Shown here piece by piece: positions 39,783-52,773 of a DNA stretch of 64,000 bases (position 1 is the first letter of the stretch; each line of letters starts with the position of its first letter). Where the stretch lies: positions 19,565,819 through 19,629,818 of the forward strand of contig NC_084924.1 in NCBI RefSeq assembly GCF_958298935.1, in the 5' to 3' direction. The notes under the pieces were generated by a model. That model had not been told where the DNA came from. It saw only the letters and a program-made list of their open reading frames with translations, and made no database searches. The DNA is from Phragmites australis. Lineage: Eukaryota; Streptophyta; Magnoliopsida; Poales; Poaceae. The position numbers and the translations under genes were made by a program.

Positions 39783-42182
39783 TGTAGGATCAATGAGGCT
39801 GACTAGAGGGGGTGAATTGGTGGTTCTAAAATTTTTAGCAAGATTTTACCAATTCTAATGTGGAATTAAAATGATTGGTCACAACACATATAACACCCCC
39901 AAAATCTATGTCTCAACAAAGTGATCAATTATATTTCTATGTCAATGTTCACAATTCAGGGTGACATGGAAGCAATTATAATTCTAAGAATGTAAATTGT
40001 ATACACTAAATAAGCTTAAGTAGATATACCACAAAGGAGACACCGAATTTTGTACCTTGGTCTCGGAGACTTACCGGTCTCCCCTAATTCACGTTGAGGT
40101 GAGTTCAAGCCTTTAATTGCTCCTCTATCAAGCCACTAATTCTCATACCGAGATGGACTTGACTTTTGGGACGGATTAATCCAATGAACCACTCACTACC
40201 TTGATTCACTATAGTTGCACTTTACTGCTCTAGCAAGGCATGCATAAAGCCTTTCACAATCACACCAGGCCTTCTCACAAGCTTCTTTCAGAAGATTACC
40301 AGACCACAACAGCACCGTGAAGTCTAGGTGTGACAAATTCGACTCTCATCAAGTACCTAAAGCTCAATCTTGAACTCAAATGCACTTGATTCTTGCCTTA
40401 CAACTCTCTCTATGTGCAACACATGCACAAATATGTGGGGATGACTTTACTTAGCTCAAGTATGCTCAATGGAGGTTAGAGTTCAACTCTAAGTCAGTGG
40501 ACAAGAGGTATATATAGGCCACACCACTAAAACTAGTTGTTACACCCGAGATGACCCAAACCTCTATATTTGAAGGTCAAACCTCATTACACAACCCAAC
40601 CACTCAAGCCAACGGCTATAAAACTAGCTGCTACAATCTTTTTAGGCCTCTAGTGGTCATATCAGCCACATTAGCAGTCAGACCACCAACCGTTCTAGAG
40701 AAATGAAAGTTCACTGTTAGTTCAAGTAGGAAGACTGGCCACCATGGCGGTTAGACCACCAATCTTTCCAGGAAAAAGAAGGTTTTCTGTCAACTCTAGC
40801 AGTCAAACTGGCAATCTTGGTGGTCAGACCACCACTGCCAGATTATCACAGCTGACACTTAGAGAAACAACGATAACTTTTGAACTTGATGTCCGATTAT
40901 GGTGATCTTGAACTCCAAAAAAGCTTATTTAGAGGTCTACACATACTAACTAATTTCTTAATCTCAAACATATTGGATCAAACCTAGAAATATAGTCTAA
41001 ATATCCACCACAAGGATAACTGCATGAATCTCATTCATCTGCAAAACAAATTTACAAACTAATGGTTCCATACGTCCAATGATTAAAGCATTCACTATGA
41101 CAACTTGCAAACACATTTGCGAACTTAGTGACATGCCACAAGGAGTAAGAACATGGGCTTAAGATAATTTCAAACTATAGCATCCAACAAAAGAGAGGAT
41201 GCACATGCAAGATCGAGCTTATCGAAATATGGTAAAACTCAAACAATCATCTAGACCCCTCTTAATAGTATGTCATTTATCCTATCAATCTAGTCATTTT
41301 TCTTCTCTAATCACCATTGACTGGCAAAAGAAAATGGCATACATTTTATACCTTTTCCTTGTGTTAGCCATCTTGTTAGACTTGACAAACACATCATACG
41401 AGTCTTGATGCTTCTTCTAGGCGTGTCTTCAACTGTTCACTTGAGCTTGATGACAATGTTCATTCTCGCTTCTCATCTCGATCCTCTCTTGATATTTCTA
41501 AAGCTTGGTGAATTTTACTTGATTGCTTCCTATGCACCAAGCGTGAAAGACTTCTCTTTTCCCATCATCTTTATCTGGTTCACTACCAAGACATGAATCG
41601 CAAGCATCAAACACACAAGTTTCCACTAAGATTATCTTGGTCTTGCTTTTCCAACTCGACACATTGAATATCTCAATTCAATACTTGGTTTCATACGGAA
41701 CCTGACCCCATTCGCTCAAGCACATAGGTTAGTCCATAAAAACTCAATTGACAATCTCATACATTTAGTCACTTAATCTCCACAAGTGACTTAGCCTTCA
41801 CGTTTATCGTCAATCTTCTTTGAGCTCTCTTTCATCTCATGAGCATCACCTAGAGCTCAATGACTTTGATGTATCTCTTTGATCTCATGTCATTCCTCAA
41901 CGAATACACGCTTTATCACTTATGCATCTCCTATGAAACAACCTACTAACAATTCTCAACATGTTTGTTAGTTATAGGTATTATCACCACTCACTCAAGT
42001 ATCATCTAGAGATCATTCCTCTTGATGCATTTCTTTTGATCATATGACATTCCTTAATGAATCCATACTAAATCTCTCATACATCATCTATAGAACAACC
42101 TACTAATATTTTTTTTAAATTATTAGTCCATAGGTATTGTTATTAATTACCAAACCACACTTAGGGGTTAGATGCACCTTCA
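39783..42182 (-). repeat. SIRE-like (copia) LTR, 2.4 kb
   Basis: On the minus strand the LTR starts TGAAGGTGCATCTAACCCC at 42182 and ends with CCAATTCACCCCCTCTAGTC...GATCCTACA at 39783. The CACCCCCTCT motif before the 3' end is typical of grass SIRE/Opie-type copia LTRs. A TATA-like TATATATAGGCC lies near 40510. GGTCAGACCACC-type short repeats (40660-40850) mark U3. A partial second copy is at 49434-50348. Confidence 0.75.
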
Positions 42183-44033
42183 ATCTTCATTATGTTGGTA
42201 ATTGATGGAAACCTCACTAGATGGTTATATTTGAAAAATGAAGTTCTTAGTATACATATAATCCGTGGATACAATGTATATTGAGAACAAGTTTTGTAGC
42301 ATCAAACACCACTAAGTTGTTTGAGATTACCAAAACCTGCTTTACTAGCATAAAACACCACTAAGAGTTTGATGCGAGTAGAGATACACTTATGTATATA
42401 GCAAACTCCCTTATAATCTATGCTTGTGTGAATGAATATTGAATATCATTGCATATATTATCTATCTAAAATTTTGGATGGAGTTTTCTTTGTACATGAG
42501 AACCATAAAGGCATGCTTATGCATATCAAGTAAATATGCATGCTACTTAACCATGCAACACATGCATACAAAAACTTTCACCTCATCAGGTATAGCCTTT
42601 AAAACTCCCCCATAAGCAAATCCCTCTTACAAATATAACATCTAGTACAAATTCTCTCACAATTGACAATAATGTCAAAATGGAAGAATTTTGGAGGACT
42701 TGGCTAAAAAGAATTTCTCCCCCAAGCACATTAGCACTATCCATCAAAAGGAATCATCGATAGCTAATGCACTACCACTTGTAGTATGAGCTTCCCCAAA
42801 AAGTGTGCATTTCTTACAGATTGAGTGAAATCAAATGCATTTATCCAATTACGAATAATTTAAGGAGATCATACTATTCAATGGACTCAAGGGGTGTAAA
42901 GAGATGTCAATTGAAAATTCAAGGCATACCAATTGAAAGAAATGTCAATTGAAACAAATTCAATTGAAAGCAAGTCAAGCATGAGTCCGAAATCAATGTC
43001 CAAAACACAAATGCAATGGATTAGACTCAAATTGAATATAGCAAAATTGTTTACATTATAATAAGTATTTTATTTATCACAAAGTGTCCATATCTTATAA
43101 GCTTATATGTTCAATGAAGCCATTTAAATCAGACTAAGATGAGAGAGTTCAACATAACTCAACTTAAAAGGCAAAAGTTAAGATGTTTCTAACCAAAGCT
43201 TATAAACCTCAAGCAGAAGGATAAATTTTACAATCTTCATCAATATTGCATATAAGAGCAACTCAAATATTTGATATGAATTCTTTTGCATATTTGAGAT
43301 TTTAATCATAAACATGATTATAGAGTTCCCACAAAAATATGCTATACAAATTGTTCATATTTCCAATAAAAAATTTTCAGGCACTTGCAAGAGAAAAGTG
43401 TTTTTCTCAAGAATTTGCATGCTATGATGCAACCTACACAAGGTTAAATCTTTGACATTAAATGCATGAGTTAAGAATAATTTATCTAAAAGCATTGGAT
43501 TGATGTAGTAGGTTACTGCTCATCATTGCTTGGCTTCACTTTGACACAATCATTTCTATGATGACAATTGAGGTTGAAGTTGAAGGAGAAGATCTTCTTT
43601 ATGAATACCAATTGAAAAAGAAGACATTCTTTATGATTTTCAATTGAAATGATCTTCCTTTTGAAAAGACATTCTCTATGAATGAGTCAAGCATCCAATG
43701 CATCTCCAATGTACCTAAAACCTATTCAAGTACAATTTAGTTCTCAAACTCATTGGGTAAGGTTAGCAGAAACCTCAACACATAGAGAAAACTCTCCCAT
43801 AAATGATGCATATCAATATGAAATAGAACCAATTGAAATACACACGCACATTTTGGCCATTTTAAAAATAACAATAAAAATTTAGACAAGCATGCACACC
43901 ACTTCCAAAATCCAATAAAGACATAATTTGGATAAAAGGCACATAAATCATAAAAGCTTGTCCAAAATACATCTAAGGAATAAGATCAACAAATGATTAT
44001 TCACAAAGTTCAATAAATGAACTAAGCAATATG
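42183..44033 (-). other. Internal non-coding part of the SIRE-like element
   Basis: AT-rich sequence with no open frame of note. CTCCCCCAAGCACATTAGC (reversed, GGGGGAG) and GACAATAATGTCAAAATGG (reversed, CCATTTTGACATTATTGTC) recall the region after the polyprotein in SIRE elements, where a TTTTGTCAT...GGGGGAGA stretch precedes the 3' LTR. No gag or pol motif was found. It is interrupted at 44039 by another LTR and appears to resume at 48743. Confidence 0.5.
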
Positions 44034-44038
44034 GTTGA

Positions 44039-47000
44039 TGTCACATCCCAAAACCCATAATCATGTAATTAAGCATAATTATGCTTCATACATGTCATGC
44101 TTAATTTTGAGCCATTTTGTTCTAGAGCACTAGAACACTTTGTTTTGAGTCAATAGGATGAGAGAAAGAAATTCGGGAGAGAAAGAATCAAAACTTGCAT
44201 TGAAAATATCTTGTCTCTCTAGCAAATAGGGCCCACATGGGTGGGCCAACCATCCCATCTCTTGATGGGGCAGCAGCCCCACCCACTCCCTCCCTCTCCC
44301 TCACTCACTCCCTTGCTCCCTGTCCTCCCAACCAACCAAGATCAAGGAGCTCTCCCCCCTCTCTAGCTCTCTCTCCTTCTCCTCAGATTCCTCCCTCAAG
44401 AAGGGAAACTGAGGTATGTATCTAGTGCCCACGCGATCACTAGCTCCTAAGCTTCCCATCCATCCAATTCTTTTGCATGTTCCCTAAGGATTCGAGCCGT
44501 TCTTGACTCGTTTTGGTGTTCTTGATTGAAGAATGAGGAGCATTGGCTTTCTTCCTCTTCCCTGAGCTTTTTCGCCGTTTCCTCCTTCAACCAACGATCA
44601 CCAACCTCAGTAAAGAACCCTGGGTAAGTCCCCTAGGCATCTATGGTGAGAATGCGCATTTTAGTTGGACGGATTTTGAGTTTGTAGCTTTGGTTGTGAA
44701 GTTACAACGCGTCTCGAGTTCTTGAGCTTTGGAGCTAATGAGAGGATTTTGGATGAGTTTGAGCCAGAGAATTGTGTGGCTGTGTTGGTAAGATGAAGTC
44801 TAGAACCCATGAGTTAGTGCAAAGCCCTTGTACCTTTGAATTGGTGAGGCATGCAATCGAATCGACCAAAGTTTCCCTATGAAAATGCTCTCTGCAGTAA
44901 CCCGGATGTTTCGGGTTCAACCCGGAAGTTTTGGGGTAGCTATGAGAAATCCCAATTGAATTATCCTCGGGAATCGTGAGAATTTAGGGTGCAAATTGAG
45001 TCTAGAACCTTTTGTATAGTGCATATGCAGGTTTATGTGGGGGTAGATCTAACGTGTGAGTTGAATCAGTCGAGAAAAATCATCGCGAAACTTAAGTCTG
45101 CCCAACCCGGAGGTTCCAGGTTAGAAACAAGTTTTAGATACCTCGAGTTAGGTTTAATAGAGTCCCCTCGCTCGGAGCCTCACCCAGAAAATCCAACCAC
45201 CTGGAAGTTCTAAGATAAATGGAGCAAAGCCAAACAGAGAGCCCTCACCCAGAAGCTAATCCAGATATTCTGGCCCAACACGGAAATTTTGAGTTAATTC
45301 AGAAATTGCTAACCAAGGACCCCTATCCGGAGGTCAACTCGGAAGTCCTAAACCCAGAGGTTCCGAGTTGAAACCAAAACTTTTGAATTCTGTTTGAGTT
45401 TCCGAAGCTGTTTAGATCGCAAACTTCGTTATTCTTCCGCATGTCTTGCACTTTTAACTTAATGTTAAGAATCATGTGGCATACTTTATTGCATCCTTTT
45501 CATACTCATCATTGCACGCATTCTTCTTTATTGAATGAAGGACTGGAGTGTGACACGAGCGCGACCGAGGGCGGTTTGGAATTCTGTAGTGTTGCGCCGG
45601 TAGTATCAGGCAGGCACTAGAGCAGTAAGGAAAGTATATAAGCATACTCTATCTACTACTTTGGATCATGCGTTGTCTAATTTGATAAATTATGCTCTAC
45701 GTATGTTTTCACGAGTGGTGAGTTGAATGTCAGGAGTCTTGTGGGTAGAACCTATGTTGATGCATTACTTCTACCTTAATTTTGATAATTATCTTATTCC
45801 TTATAACCTGGGTATAATATTATTGATGTCTAACTTCAAAGGTTAACTGAAATGCTTATCAATGCGTAGGTCCTCGGTAGAAGTCGATCGGTGGTTCGAC
45901 CATAATTTGTGAGCTATAGGGCTTATCTAATTGTTCACAAGGGTAACAATAAGGTTGAGATGTATGTGATGTAAGGATAAGACAAGATGTGGGCAGTGCT
46001 AGGGGTAAGTCAGGAGAGGAATCTGGATGTCATAGACCGCTTGCATCGTTTAAGCACCGTTTGTTGGTGCCATTAGCTTTAGCACATTCCGTACTAATCA
46101 CATGTTGATATAATGATAAGACAAGGTTGTAGAGAAAATGGCTCTATTAGGTTATGATTGTGATTTTAATGATTAATGACAATATAGTCATTGAGACTAA
46201 CATGTTTGTCAAGAATATATATTAGTAGGTCCCATGGATGCAATACATCAAGAAGCCACCGCAACAGGGACAAAGTTTGATTGAATTGGAAAAAGTCATA
46301 GAGAAATTGTTCTCACCAGAAGGTCCAACGTTGGAAGAATTGCACTCATCGGAACATTATGTCTAGAGGTAGTTTGCCTCACCAGATGATCCGGTGATAA
46401 AGAGTGTACACACCAGAGCAATTCTGTCAGAAGGAGTCAGAGTAGATTGCACTCACCGAAGGTTCGACGATCAGAAGAGATGTACACCGGACTAATTCTT
46501 ATAGAGAAGAATCCAAGCGCAGAAAATCAAAAATATACTCACTAGATAGTCCGGTGATGAAGTGATGCACACCAGAGCATTTAACAGAAGGTGTGTAAAA
46601 TCCGGAAATGGAGAAGTTCAACACACCGGAAGGTCCGGCAATGAAGACAATAAATGTCGAAGCAATTTACACAGAGAGGCTATCGAATATGAGAAGGCTC
46701 AAGTGTACTCATCGGATAGTTGGATGATGGATTGAAGATTACACCAGACAATCCAGTGTTCAGAAGAACTCTGAGTGGAGTTCCAACGGCTAGTTTATGA
46801 GAATATACACATTGGATGGTTTGGTGCTTGTACCCCTGTTAACACCAGATAGTCCGGTGTTCACAGAATATGTGAGCTATTGGGATAACGGCTAGTCTGC
46901 GGGGTTAAGGCTATAAATACCCATCCACTCATTCATTTGAAGTTGCTGGAGTCTAGAGAGACCCTTGTACACCTAAGAAGACATTCAAGACATCCAAGAG

Positions 47001-48737
47001 TATAAAATGTTCATCTAAGGCAACTAAACACACCATTAGTAAGTGATTAGTGCTTATAGGCCTAGAGAGAAGAGTCGATAGGTTCTGCAACCTAGAGTGC
47101 GTATCAAGGAGTGATCCAAATGTGTACCAAGAGGTACGCCTGAACTTTGGAGTCTTGGTGACTCACCGGTAACTTGTTGACCACTGACTTGGTGTGGAGC
47201 AGCGGCAAAAGGATTGTGCAGGGATGCGGAGGCCCTTGTCTTTGTGACTAAAGCTCCGAAGTGAAGATGGTGTATAAGTGACCGGAAGAGAGGTTAGTGG
47301 TGAGACCTCACATTGGTGGCATTGTCTTGGTGACTTGGTATCTCAAGAGCCGTGACTGGAAGAGACTTGACGACCGGGAGCATATCCTTTGTGGAGTTCT
47401 AACGTGGACTAGGGGTGGCTTGTGTGCCACCAATACCACGGGATAAAAATCCCTCATGCTGAGTTTGTCTCTTTACCTCATTTACATTTCTACATTTACT
47501 TACTTGCAATTTACCTTGCAATTCTGTTAAGCATTAGAGTAGACACACTAGATAAGCCTAGAGCACATTTAGATAGAAACTGAGATAGGTTTATCTTGTG
47601 GAAGTTTTGGAGTCAATAGTTTTAAGTGTCCTAATTCACCCCCCTCTTAGAACGTCCTCGATTCCCTTCAAAGCCAATTATCATACGCCGTGCTAACACT
47701 TGTTGTGCATCCCTGTGATGTGTAATAGAAAAAGAAAAGGAGAATCAAGGTGGTGGGAAGTCGGAGGTGTCCGGGACACACTCGCGGTAACCCCAGTGCC
47801 ATAGGGGCATGTGCAAGTGGGTAGTTTCGGGTATGAGAAAAGTTGACACGAGTACCCTTGTATGAGCCTGTGTGGTCACGCAAGCCGAATGGTCCTTGAG
47901 TCGTATGCGTAAAGATGTATCCCTCTGCAGGGTGTAAGATCAATTAGAATTGCTGCGCTCTCGGTCATGAGTATACTTCTGTCCATCCGCATCGATCGTA
48001 GAGTCACGAGTGTGGGATGAATGGTATGTTGGGATTTGGTAGGTGATGCCATTTGACTAATTATTATGTTTATGTTGATAAATATCGAATAGAAAGATAC
48101 ATGTGGGTAAGTTAGATACTATCATATTGTGTCAAAATGGCTTTTGCATATGAATTTACTTAACCTTATGGATGACTCCTTGCTAATTAACCAAATGCAT
48201 TCTCCTTCAAATCAGGTTATTTATATGTACCTAGTATGGATTAAGTATTGTGAGTACCTTCATACTCACGCTGCTCTTTCAGATGCTACTGGCGAGGATG
48301 AGCTAGTGATTGGCTACTTCACGCTCACCGACGTTGGTGGAGGGTATGAGTAGGCAACTACTCGGGTGATGTTATTTTGGGGTGGAGGCTAAGGGCATAT
48401 GGCTCCACCTATCTTTTGTTGTTCATAGCTTTTGTCTTTTCCTGTGTAGTTTCTTTTGTTGTCTAGGAGTTGATTTATTTTATTGTCCTCCTAGCTCTCT
48501 TTTCCTGCAAATTATTATAATTGTTAATGCTTAAGGACTTGTAGTATAATGTTAATTACTTGCTCTTTATTAAGTTTTGTTATGATAGTATATGTTGGAA
48601 AGACGTGTATTCCGACCTTAAGCACAAATTACATGTCGGGACTACCAGAATGATATTCTGTTTAATCATTGTAGTCGTGATTATGTAAATGATCAACTTA
48701 ATAATTAATTAGAATACTATTTGAACGGTTCCTCATA
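44039..48737 (+). mobile_element. Solo long LTR with GTTGA duplication and nested LTR
   Basis: Starts TGTCACATCCCAAAACCC at 44039 and ends CCTCATA at 48737, flanked by GTTGA at 44034-44038 and 48738-48742. Without the nested LTR (about 46126-47670) it is about 3.15 kb, close to the 3.11-kb solo LTR at 21022-24131. The beginning, the repeated AACCCGGAAGTTT-like motifs (44.9-45.4 kb) and the late segment (48.2-48.6 kb, with GTGAGTACCTTCATACTCACG) suit long-LTR Ty3/gypsy chromoviruses of the Tekay/Del kind. No internal domain is present. Confidence 0.75.
46126..47670 (+). mobile_element. Nested SIRE-like LTR
   Basis: Ends AATTCACCCCCCTCTTAGAACG...CCCTTCA at 47670, the terminal signature of SIRE/Opie copia LTRs in + orientation. 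U3 holds many variants of CACCAGATAGTCCGGTG (46.3-46.87 kb). The left edge, near 46126, is uncertain. The flanks (AAGG or CAAGG on the left, AAGCC on the right) do not give a perfect duplication. The host LTR resumes after it. Confidence 0.7.
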
Positions 48738-48742
48738 GTTGA

Positions 48743-49433
48743 GCATATAATAACCAAAAGAATTACATTTATGCTCAAAAGCTTATCTCAACTAAGTACA
48801 TTTAAATGATAAAAGGAGTGAGATAGCAAAACCTTAGCTTCTATAAACAAGTTTGACAAAAGAAACCAATTATTAGAAGCATAAAGTTGAAAGGAAGATG
48901 ATCAACAAATATTACTACTTTTATAATTACCAGCTGTAAGTAAATACAATGGTATATCAAGATATCTCAAAATAGTAATTGCAAAATAGCATAGCTCAAT
49001 TTTCTTTCAATGAAGCATATGATGAAAGTTTAGAATTAAGCACCATATTTCATATCACATTCTTCACAAGATCAACTAGCATAAGTAATTTTTCATAAAG
49101 CTATTAGTTGATTTGATCCGAATGAGAAAAACGATTCCATTTAAAATCTTGAGATTAAAAGAGAAGCATAAAACATAATGAAGATATCAAATTTCATTTA
49201 AAACTACATAACAATCAATTAATGGATATTTTGTGACACTAAGTCTTATGTGAGCTTTCCATACCACATAAATGCTAGATAAACGATTATATCAATTCTA
49301 AGTGGTATTCCTCAATTAGTCACAATTCATGAGTAAGTAATATGCACAAGGCATAATACACCCTCATAATGTGATAATCCAATAATTTTTCAAAAGAACC
49401 AAATATATTTCAATAAAATGAATAATATCAAAT
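48743..49433 (-). other. AT-rich sequence, probable continuation of the SIRE-like interior
   Basis: No coding potential on either strand. Composition and short motifs (GATCAACAAAT, AAGCATAAA) resemble 43.0-44.0 kb on the other side of the inserted LTR, and the GTTGA duplication says the two were once adjacent. Confidence 0.45.
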
Positions 49434-50348
49434 AGGTGCTGACGATCAGACCGGGAGAATGAGTGGTCAGACCGCTAGAAGCAGAAGCCTCAGAAACCAC
49501 TATGTATAACTCTAGCGGTCTGACCAGCACCCTGGTGGTTAGACCGCTAAAACCAAAATTTCAGAAATTCTATTTAACTATGTATCTATCACAAAGCTGT
49601 AAATATGAATTTTAAGAACACTTATCTTATTAAAAATATTGTGATAGAGTGTTACCTATGGAGTGACATTGGATAGATGATAATTGTTCTTCGCCACATA
49701 TATAACATGTCACTTTTAGCAATTTAAGAAATATTCAAATAATTAGCCAAATCTCCAATGCTCTCCTTTTCACCTATTGATTATTTTTGAGCTTTTTAGT
49801 CCCCAACAATGTTGGGTCCTCAAACATTAGTCACAATAGGCTTGGTAACTCAAATGACATTTTTCTCTTTTAAGCCATGTTGAGTATCGATTAATTTGGC
49901 AAACACATTACCAAATTTATCATATCTTTAGTCACTTAATCTATACAAGTGACTTAGCATTCACACTTATCATCAATCTTCTTTGATCTTCTCCTTCATT
50001 TCATGAGTATCACCTAGAGCTCAATGACCTTGATGCATCTCTTTGATCTCATCGAATTCCTCAATGAATCCATACTTTATCACTTATGCATCTCCTATGA
50101 AACAACCTACTAACAATTCTCAACATGATTGTTAGTCTATAGGTATTGTCACCACTTACTCAAGCATCATCTAGAGCTCATTCATCTTGATGCATCTCTC
50201 TTGATCACATGCCATTCCTTAATGAATCCATACTTAATCTCCATGCATCACCTATAGAACAACCTACTAACAATTCTCTATAAATTGTTAGTCTATAGAT
50301 ACTATCATTATTTATTAAAATCACACTTAGGGGATAGAGGCACCTTCA
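49434..50348 (-). repeat. Second, partial SIRE-like LTR copy
   Basis: The outer 440 bases (49.91-50.35 kb) closely match 41.77-42.18 kb, including CAACCTACTAACAATTCT, CACTTAGGGG and the terminal GCACCTTCA or GGCACCTTCA. A GGTCTGACC repeat cluster at 49440-49560 matches the one at 40.66-40.85 kb, but the segment between differs and the TATA/leader half is missing. The base context after the end (CCATA, 50349-50353) nearly equals that before the other LTR (CCATG, 39778-39782). Confidence 0.7.
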
Positions 50349-51380
50349 CCATAGCAACTGCCACGAGGTTGGAGATCACTTCATTTCCTAATAGTCTCAT
50401 GGCACCTGCCAACTAGACCCATTCTATGGCCTAACTGTAAGGATGTCTTTTGCAAGTTAGAAACCATGTGTGAGTAAACTATGTGTTGGAACCAGGTTGG
50501 ATTTCCAAAGGGGTCTTAGGGCCCATTTGTTCGTGTTGTGGTTTTTCCAAAAAAACTGCTTCTAGCTGGTGAACCTGGAGAAGCTACTTCTGTAAAAGCT
50601 ATGTCCGTTTGGTAACCCTGCTTTTGGATAGTCTAGCCAGGCTTTTGAGCTGAATGAAGTATACAATGTCTGTAATGCCTTTGGCTGTTCTAAGTTAATA
50701 TTTATTTTTGTAAACTATTTTAGTGAGTGTTATTAATATTGTAGGAGAAAAAAGTATAGAAGTTGTATGTACATGTAACTAGTTTTTATTGAAAATTTAA
50801 ATACTTGAGCATCAATATATTTTACTTTTTGAAAACATGCGTGACTCACAAAATAGATTGTGATTATTCCATTGATTATAAAAATACAAAAGGATGAACA
50901 TGAACATAACATGTAGCTTATTCTCTCATGATCATCAAAGCATTAGCAATACTATCATAAAAGACATTCATATCGATCTCTTAATGCCCTAGTGTACTAG
51001 GTTGAGACAATGATGCTTTAGTAACATTTGGTGTGTAGTGTTCATTGGATAAAGTTGTGAAAAACCATGCACGCTATGATAGTCTTTTATTGCTTTCTCA
51101 TTGGATAACTTGGCAACTTCAATAATATTTTCTACTTCATCTTCAAAACACTGAATGATCTCTCTATCATATTGCGAAGCGATGAATGCAAATGGTAGAA
51201 CACTACCCCTTAGAGCTGGGCCCTATCGAAACTCAGGTAAATAGTACTTTAGTTTAAGAAATTCACTCAAACCAAGGTTCTCATAGTCAGCACTAATGTA
51301 TTTATTGAACAACATAGTCCATATTGTCACTCATGGGCCTTATCAACTGAGTCAAAAAACATTACAATTGTAGTACCTAC

Positions 51381-52773
51381 CACTACGTGAAAAAGGACAT
51401 AAATGACGGGTGATAATCGTCATGGGTAATGGGTCCTGTACCTATCACCCCAAACGCGTCACTGATGTCTATTCATAAGTGATAGGTAAGGACCTACCGT
51501 CAGTAAGATTATTGGTGATAGGTCACAACTTGACCAGTCACTAATGAAGGTCATAAGTGACGGGTCATAACTGTGACTTATCACTTATAAAAAATCATAA
51601 GTGACGTGTCACAGTTATGACCTGTCGCTTATGACTGATGAACGTTTTTTGTGTTTTTACAAAAAAAGTCAAAAAATATATATTTTCTTCATCCGAGCCA
51701 TCCCAACGCAGGTGCCATCAACACTCGCCATATATCACATGCTATTTTTCACACTATTTTTAAACTTTACATTCTGTAGGAATCGAACTCATGACCTCCG
51801 CTTTCGTGCGTTGCCCCTTACCACCACATCCTCACGTGCGTTCTGAAGGAATCCGAATATTTTATCCTTTTAATATTTTTTGCCGAAGGTCATAAGTGAT
51901 GGGTCATAACCGTGACCCGTCACTTATGACTAAAAGAAGTGATGGGTCACAGTTATGACCCGTCACTTATGACTATTTTTTTTACCAAATTGTAATTTGA
52001 TAGGTGATCCGGAGTGACCTTCTGCAAAATAGGCATTACTTTTGTATACAGACTCTAACTTTGACTTTTTTTTACTCTACCGACATCTATAGAAAAAGTT
52101 ACATCTATTTCTCTCTAACTTTGTTGAGTTTGGTGAATTTTTTGAGATAAAAAACAACCTAGAATATTGAGTTCTCGCCCTCTAAAATTTCTGCACCGAA
52201 TGTATTAGTCCATAGCCATCACCCCTTACATCAAACTTGAGCAGAAATATACTATAGTTCATATTCTAGTGCTGCTGAGGTGAGAAAAAATAACAAAAAA
52301 ATAAAAAAAAAATTATAGCATCATGTTATGTACATATCTACTGTATAAGAAAAAAAATTAAGTAAGTTGTGATAGGAAACTGATTGATTAATATATCTAA
52401 TGATTGATTAATTAAAAAATTTTCACCTACTTTGTTTCATCAAACTGGTCATTAGTGACGGGTCACAATTTGATCTGTCACTAATGACTCTTAGGATGAC
52501 CCATCACTGTTGGTTTGATCATTAGTGTCGGGTCATAACTTGACCCGTCACTTATGATTGGCTAAGGATGACCCGTCACTTATGACTTATAATAAGTGAT
52601 AGGTCACAATTTGACTCGTCACTTATAATTGGTTTAGGATGACCTGTCACTTATGACTGATAATAAGTGACGAGTCACAACTACGACCTATCATTATTAT
52701 TATTATAAATGACGGATCATATTATGACCCGTCGTTAATTTTATGTCTTATTTATCTATTTTTTTACATAGTG
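51381..52773. mobile_element. CACTA-like non-autonomous element, 1.4 kb
   Basis: Ends CACTACGTGAAAAAGG at 51381 and CTATTTTTTTACATAGTG at 52773 are inverted copies, flanked by TAC (51378-51380 and 52774-52776), the three-base duplication of CACTA transposons. Both subterminal regions are packed with TGACGGGTCA/TGACCCGTCA and AAGTGA/TCACTT motifs in both orientations, as expected for transposase-binding sites. There is no transposase gene. A tRNA-like segment lies inside. Confidence 0.9.
51776..51832 (-). other. tRNA-like segment inside the CACTA element
   Basis: Reversed, the sequence gives GTGGTGGTAAGGGGCAACGC followed by AGCGGAGGTCATGAGTTCGATTCC. These resemble the A box and, more clearly, the B box (GTTCGATTCC) of a tRNA gene. 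Flanking stems for a complete cloverleaf are not evident, so it is a tRNA-derived or SINE-like relic and probably not a functional tRNA. Confidence 0.45.
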
